A DNA stretch of 64,000 bases from Apricaphanius iberus (lineage: Eukaryota; Chordata; Actinopteri; Cyprinodontiformes; Aphaniidae): NCBI GenBank assembly GCA_028564705.1, contig JAPXFQ010000906.1:62001-126000 (forward strand), in the 5' to 3' direction. Numbering within the stretch: position 1 is the stretch's first letter; the number at the start of each line of letters is the position of its first letter. Position numbers and translations under genes: made by a program. Shown in pieces: positions 59,692 to 64,000 of the stretch. The notes under the pieces were generated by a model. That model saw only the letters and a list, made by a program, of their open reading frames with translations, was not told the DNA's origin and searched no databases.

Positions 59692-60151
59692 GTAAGACAC
59701 ACCTCTATTATATAATTAGTATTACATTTAAATAGAAACAAGGCCCACATGCAAAAAGCACACGTGATTATTTTACAGGCCTTCTGAAGTCTTCAAGCGA
59801 GTGTGAAATAGTGAATACTGCAGCAAATCACACATGCACAGCAAGGCCACAAACTCTAGCAAATGCCTCACTTCGATATGCCCAAACCAAAATTGAGAAG
59901 AAAAAAAATATTATTTTTGCGTAGACCTTCTGAACCCATAATGACCACTTATTGTTGGAGAATTGCAGGAGCAGATGTCATGCGCCGCGGTTGTCATTTC
60001 AAACCTCGGCCTGTAGTCGCCACGGGAGCGCAGTTAGATCCTTGACGGTTAAGGACAGCAGGCTCTGTACAGGACGGCAGGCAACAGATAGCGAGCAGAG
60101 GCATCAAAAAAAAGACGCTCTCTCCGCACAGCAGCCGCGCCGCATGTGCTA

Positions 60152-60189
60152 CAGGTGTCCCGTTTCTGGTATTACAGGTGGGACACCTG
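60152..60189. promoter_or_regulatory. inverted T-box/E-box-like pair
   Basis: CAGGTGTCCC at 60152-60161 and its exact complement GGGACACCTG at 60180-60189 are separated by 18 bp that themselves contain ACAGGTG. Each arm carries AGGTGT, the T-box half-site core, overlapping a CAGGTG E-box. Function is inferred only. Confidence 0.35.
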
Positions 60190-60870
60190 AGGGCTGCGGA
60201 GAAGAATGAGGAAAGAACAAAATTATATGCTGTTTCAGACACGCGTGTCTCCCTATTAAACATGTGTTTGATACTTATTTTAACCCGTCACGTAATAGAT
60301 ACGTTTTATCAAAAATAAAAGTAAAAAACTACAAAAAGACAGGGAAATGTACTCTGAGACTGACGTTTGAACAATTTAAATTATGTCGCCTTTTTCTTTT
60401 TAAATCAAATAAAAAAACAGATTTATTTGATCGTCTTTATAACTTTCCCTAACTGACTGACAATTTCTCTGATGGCCGTTTTATGGCTTTGTTGTCACAT
60501 TACTGTTGGCTCAACCCCCCGCCCCCCTTCAACAGCGAACGATCAATATGACATAAGAAATATCTTATCACAAAGCTGAAAAGTAACTGGGGGACCCATG
60601 AACCACACACCTTTCTCCAAAACCCCTTTCATATACTTCGGCTATGCAGGCAAATGGGGCATTGATTTTAGATTCATCAGCAGGCCCGGCCGGTTTGTGG
60701 CTCTACCCTTGATTTCCCAAGGCGCTGTTTTGTGCCAGAGATCAGTGTCAATAAAATTCATTTGGGTGCTGGCCCGATCAACATGTTATTGAACAGCCAA
60801 TCTCTCTCTTAAACAAACTCTTGTCCCTGAACGGTCAGTTCACCTGCATTCGCAAATAACCACATCTTCG

Positions 60871-60872
<2 letters not shown>

Positions 60873-60915
<43 letters not shown>
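60873..60915. repeat. (ATT)n microsatellite
   Basis: About 14 units of a trinucleotide repeat. Confidence 0.95.
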
Positions 60916-60916
<1 letters not shown>

Positions 60917-61181
60917 TTTTTTACGCTTTTTACGCTCACGATGTCCCTTCTGGGCCTGATCAAGTATATTAAAAGTATATTGAATTATCTACTCTATTCT
61001 CTCCTATCCAAATCAATTCTACAACAAAAGTAATAATAATAATTAACTATTAACGTTAATAATAAAAAATATATATTTACAGTCTGTTTTATGTCAAAAT
61101 AAAGCTGTGTCCCTTGTGGAATTTGCATTACCTGTTTCCAGAGTAAATCGTTCAAGCAAAGTTTAAAAAAACGTTTATATA

Positions 61182-61470
61182 CAGTACAGACCAAAAGTTT
61201 GGACACACCTTCTCATTCAACCAGTTGCCTTTCTTTTCATGACCACATTGTAGATTCTCAATTAAGGGCATCAAAACTATGAATGAACACATAATGTATG
61301 GAATTATATGTAGGCTACTTAAACAAAAAGGGTGAAATAACTGAATACATGTGTTATATTTTAGATTCTTGAAGGAGTTCCCAGAGATGCTTAGTACTTG
61401 CTGGACCTTTTGCCTTCACTCTGCGGTTCAGCTCACCCCAAATCATCTTGATTGGGTCCGGTGACTTTGT
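61182..61470. mobile_element. truncated Tc1 element, same family as 5726
   Basis: It starts CAGTACAGACCAAAAGTTTG after TA. It then has the same antisense blocks as the copy at 5726 (GAGTTCCCAGAGATGCTTAG, CCAAATCATCTTG), with an internal deletion, and it stops at GGTCCGGTGACTTTG. No transposase frame. Confidence 0.85.
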
Positions 61471-62018
61471 ATGTATATAGTGTATAATTCACTTAAAACT
61501 TTGGATCCTTTTTTTCTGCCTTTTCTGTGCTTTCGTGGGCATGAAATGGAGCCATTTTCGGACGTGCTATTTTGTTAGGTCAGAAAGTAACAACCTGAAA
61601 ATAAAAAGGCAATTCGATACTTCTATTTTACTTATCTGTTTCTCCAAACGATAAAAAAACAACTGGATATATCTTCGTTCTTTCCATGTTTCAGGTAAAA
61701 TGTACACAGCTCTATTTCAAATACTGAAAAGAGTTTAATAAAAATCAAAAGAACCCGATATGAGATAATAGCCATTAGAGGTTAAAGAAATGCTGATTTG
61801 TTTCATTGATAACTTACTTTAAACCAATACAATATATAAAGATAAGAAAGAAACTCTGATCCATGCTTTTCTTATCGACAACTTTGGTTTAATGCTTCTT
61901 TGAGCGATGAAACTCTATTGCCTTGTTCTCCCCTTACCTCCTTCTCATTTCTCTTCCGGGTGAGGTACTCGGTGGGTGATGTTGATCTATCAGCCTGTCG
62001 CCCAGGAAACGGCGCAGG

Positions 62019-62198
62019 CAGCGTAATCCGGGACAGAATCAAATACAGTGAAGCATAAAAAGGGGACTCCGCTGCGGCCCGGCGCCCTTAGGTGTGATTA
62101 CCCACTCTTTGCTGGCCAGATTTTAAAACCACCTGTCGCATGTGGGTATGGAAATATGAGGTAGGGATTGCTTTTAATGTAGGCCTAAATCATGAGCT
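62019..62198 (+). promoter_or_regulatory. lhx3: lhx3b promoter
   Basis: There is a TATA-like CATAAAAAGGGG (62054-62065) about 145 bp before the isoform-b ATG, in a GC-richer patch (GCGGCCCGGCGCCC follows). Just upstream is TAATCC (62024-62029), the core of PITX/bicoid-type sites, and downstream is GTGATTACCC. PITX factors are known upstream regulators of Lhx3 in the pituitary. Their binding here is inference. Confidence 0.5.
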
Positions 62199-62295
62199 AT
62201 GGAAGCGCATGGTGAGCGCTTTTTTCCAACCGAGCCAACAAGTAACACAGAGATGATCCTAGCTCTGCTGTCGCACAGTGAGGAGTTACGAAAAG
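62199..62295 (+). CDS. lhx3: Lhx3 isoform b alternative first coding exon (partial gene)
   Basis: The ATG at 62199-62201 opens MEAHGERFFPTEPTSNTEMI then LALLSHSEELRK, and the exon ends AAAAG|GTAAAG in phase 1. Human LHX3b begins MEARGE and its exon ends LLLALLARRADLRR, so both ends of the peptide align: MEAxGE at the start and a LALL...LR basic end before the LIM1 domain. The phase is identical to the isoform-a exon, as required for splicing to one common exon 2. An in-frame stop (TGA 62193-62195) lies just upstream of the ATG, which fixes the start. A downstream in-frame ATG (62253) is a second possible start. Confidence 0.82.
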
Positions 62296-64000
62296 GTAAA
62301 GGCAAGGCTCAATTTATCCAGTTTATGGGTTTCCTACTTTTTATGTTACAAACGTCTGTGCGTAAAGTGTGACTCCAGCTGGTTAACTGTTAAAAATAAG
62401 CCAGTGGAACACGTTTTAGTTTGCTAAGAATGTCAAGATGTGTAAATATTTCCGGCTGCAGAAAATATTTTTTTTTTCATTTAATGTCCTGGCGGATCAG
62501 TATTAAAGCTCATATAATAAGGGACGTGCGTCATTTCTGCACACTGAGTGAGAATATTTATAGGATTAACTTTGAACCTTTGATCTCAATGAATGATCGT
62601 TCAGATGGGCGAATATAGTCTGGTCACAGAATCTTGAAACGTTTTTTATGGATTTTTATGTATTGAAAAATAAAAGCATACTATTCTGCGCACTGCTTTA
62701 ATCACAAAAGTTCAGAAATGCCCATTTTATTTGAATGAAAACATTGTTTAGAATGATAATTATTCTTCTGCCTATTCAGAACAGTTTAAGATGAAAGCAT
62801 CTGATCAGACAATATAACTGGAATTACAAATTCTGTTGATTCAATATGCACGTTTGGTGTTGCACAGGAACCGTGAGACCACAGGGTTGCAGCTTTCTAG
62901 TTTTACTGAGCTGCTCTGAATTATTGATGGCCTGAATACACCTGTTCTTGACGTGGCTTGCTGCTGCTGATGCAAGACGAAATGGCCCTCAATGTTTCAT
63001 GAACTGTCCTCCCGAAGAACAATAGCGGCGCGATTTCTTGCTGGATGAATTGCTTGAGCTTCTTTTAATTAGTAATAAAGAGGCCGAATAACATATTGTC
63101 TGCCATTTCAGATAACTTTGTTTTAGATCGGTTGACTTGGAGTGGGTTCATATGTTAAAAAAACCCGACGCCATCAATATTTAGGGTGTTTGTATATTTT
63201 AATATAGGGCATTGGCTTTTTTCGTACTTTTACAAAGCTGTTTTTTCTGAAGGTATAGATTGTAAACAGGAATTTTATTCAACTGTGAAAATTTTTGTTC
63301 TTATTACTTTGATTTTTATCACGTTCTTCCTTATTAAATCTACATTACAAAACATATCCCTTTGTGCATCTTACAAGAATTACAATTACAAGCAGAATTG
63401 ATTTTTGAAACGTATTCCTGCAAGTTTTATAAAATCTTACTGTTGTCAATGGAATTTTAAGATTTCCAATAATCATGTTGTGTAACTGTCTGTAACTCAT
63501 GAGTCGATATGCAGCTATTCACAAACTTGATTTAAATAATTCCAGCATTGAGAGAATTATTCAGATTTTTCACCATGAAAAACACAAACAACTAAGAAAT
63601 TATCCGAAGTGTTTTTTGTTTTGTTTTTGCTGTTTATTTGGTTTCTTTTCTAGAAAAAAGGAAAAATATTTTTGGACAATATTGCAGACCGGTTATGTGG
63701 CAGAGAATGGAATAAGCTTCTCACGATCACATGGCACAAAAACAAATTGTCAAGATATGATACATTTGTATACTGTTTTTTACTTATTTATTGATTTATT
63801 CTTTTTTACTATTTAAACTTGATGTTCACTCAGGAACTCGGGTTTACAAGTGAAGTCACGATTTTTATCAAATATTTATTTTTTGTATTTTTTATCACTT
63901 AAGGGATAGACTAAACATAAACTCTCCGTTCAATAAAATCCATAAGCATACGGCTGCATTAATAGTCATGGAAATAGTTTCATTAAAAATTATATTAATT
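62296..64000 (+). other. lhx3 intron after exon 1b (continues beyond the window)
   Basis: No exon 2 (LIM1 start) was found up to the edge. 62920-63110 is unique, more balanced in composition and includes CTTTTAATTAGTAATAAAG, a paired TAAT-type site. The remainder is AT-rich with nothing recognised. Confidence 0.6.

Larger units (their letters stand above)
59692..62198 (+). other. lhx3 interval between the two first exons
   Basis: It contains an inverted pair of AGGTGTCC words (60152-60189), a unique stretch at 60590-60850, an (ATT)n microsatellite, a Tc1 fragment and, at the right end, the isoform-b promoter. Confidence 0.7.

Noticed and set aside
62296..64000. lhx3 exon 2 (LIM1 start)
   Set aside because: I searched for a CAGC...LIM-type coding start and found none before the window edge.

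Overview
The window looks like teleost fish nuclear DNA. It is AT-rich, has GT-AG introns, and carries fish-typical Tc1, hAT and non-LTR repeats. The two genes I recognise, gpsm1 and lhx3, are neighbours in vertebrates (human 9q34.3). Nothing prokaryotic, viral-genomic or CRISPR-like was seen.

Layout, left to right. 1-2200: AT-rich flank with a TATA promoter and probable non-coding first exon of an unidentified minus-strand gene (about 2028-2200). 2760-5402: probable gpsm1 3' UTR, containing a TTAA-flanked MITE. 5403-32662: gpsm1 on the minus strand. I could read all 14 coding exons with consistent phases. They sum to 1989 nt, encoding 662 residues: an N-terminal TPR array, a linker, and four C-terminal GoLoco motifs. 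Intron 11 contains a strong donor site and promoter-like DNA that could start a GoLoco-only short isoform. 32663-32920: the gpsm1 promoter. 32.9-59.0 kb: a repeat-rich intergenic region (hAT MITEs with clean 8-bp target duplications, Tc1 relics, LINE tails, an LTR-like segment, microsatellites) with some unique stretches that could be regulatory. 59622-64000: the 5' part of lhx3 on the plus strand. It has two alternative first coding exons, lhx3a (59622-59691) and lhx3b (62199-62295). Both end in the same phase, for joining to a shared second exon beyond the window.

Gene logic. gpsm1 (AGS3) is a receptor-independent regulator of Gi/o alpha subunits: the TPR half binds partners and the GoLoco half binds GDP-bound G alpha. 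lhx3 is a LIM-homeodomain transcription factor of pituitary and motor-neuron development. The two genes are divergent (head to head). No intact qsox2 exon was seen in the roughly 27 kb between them, although QSOX2 lies between LHX3 and GPSM1 in human.

All family assignments come from reading translated exons against remembered family features. No database search was run.
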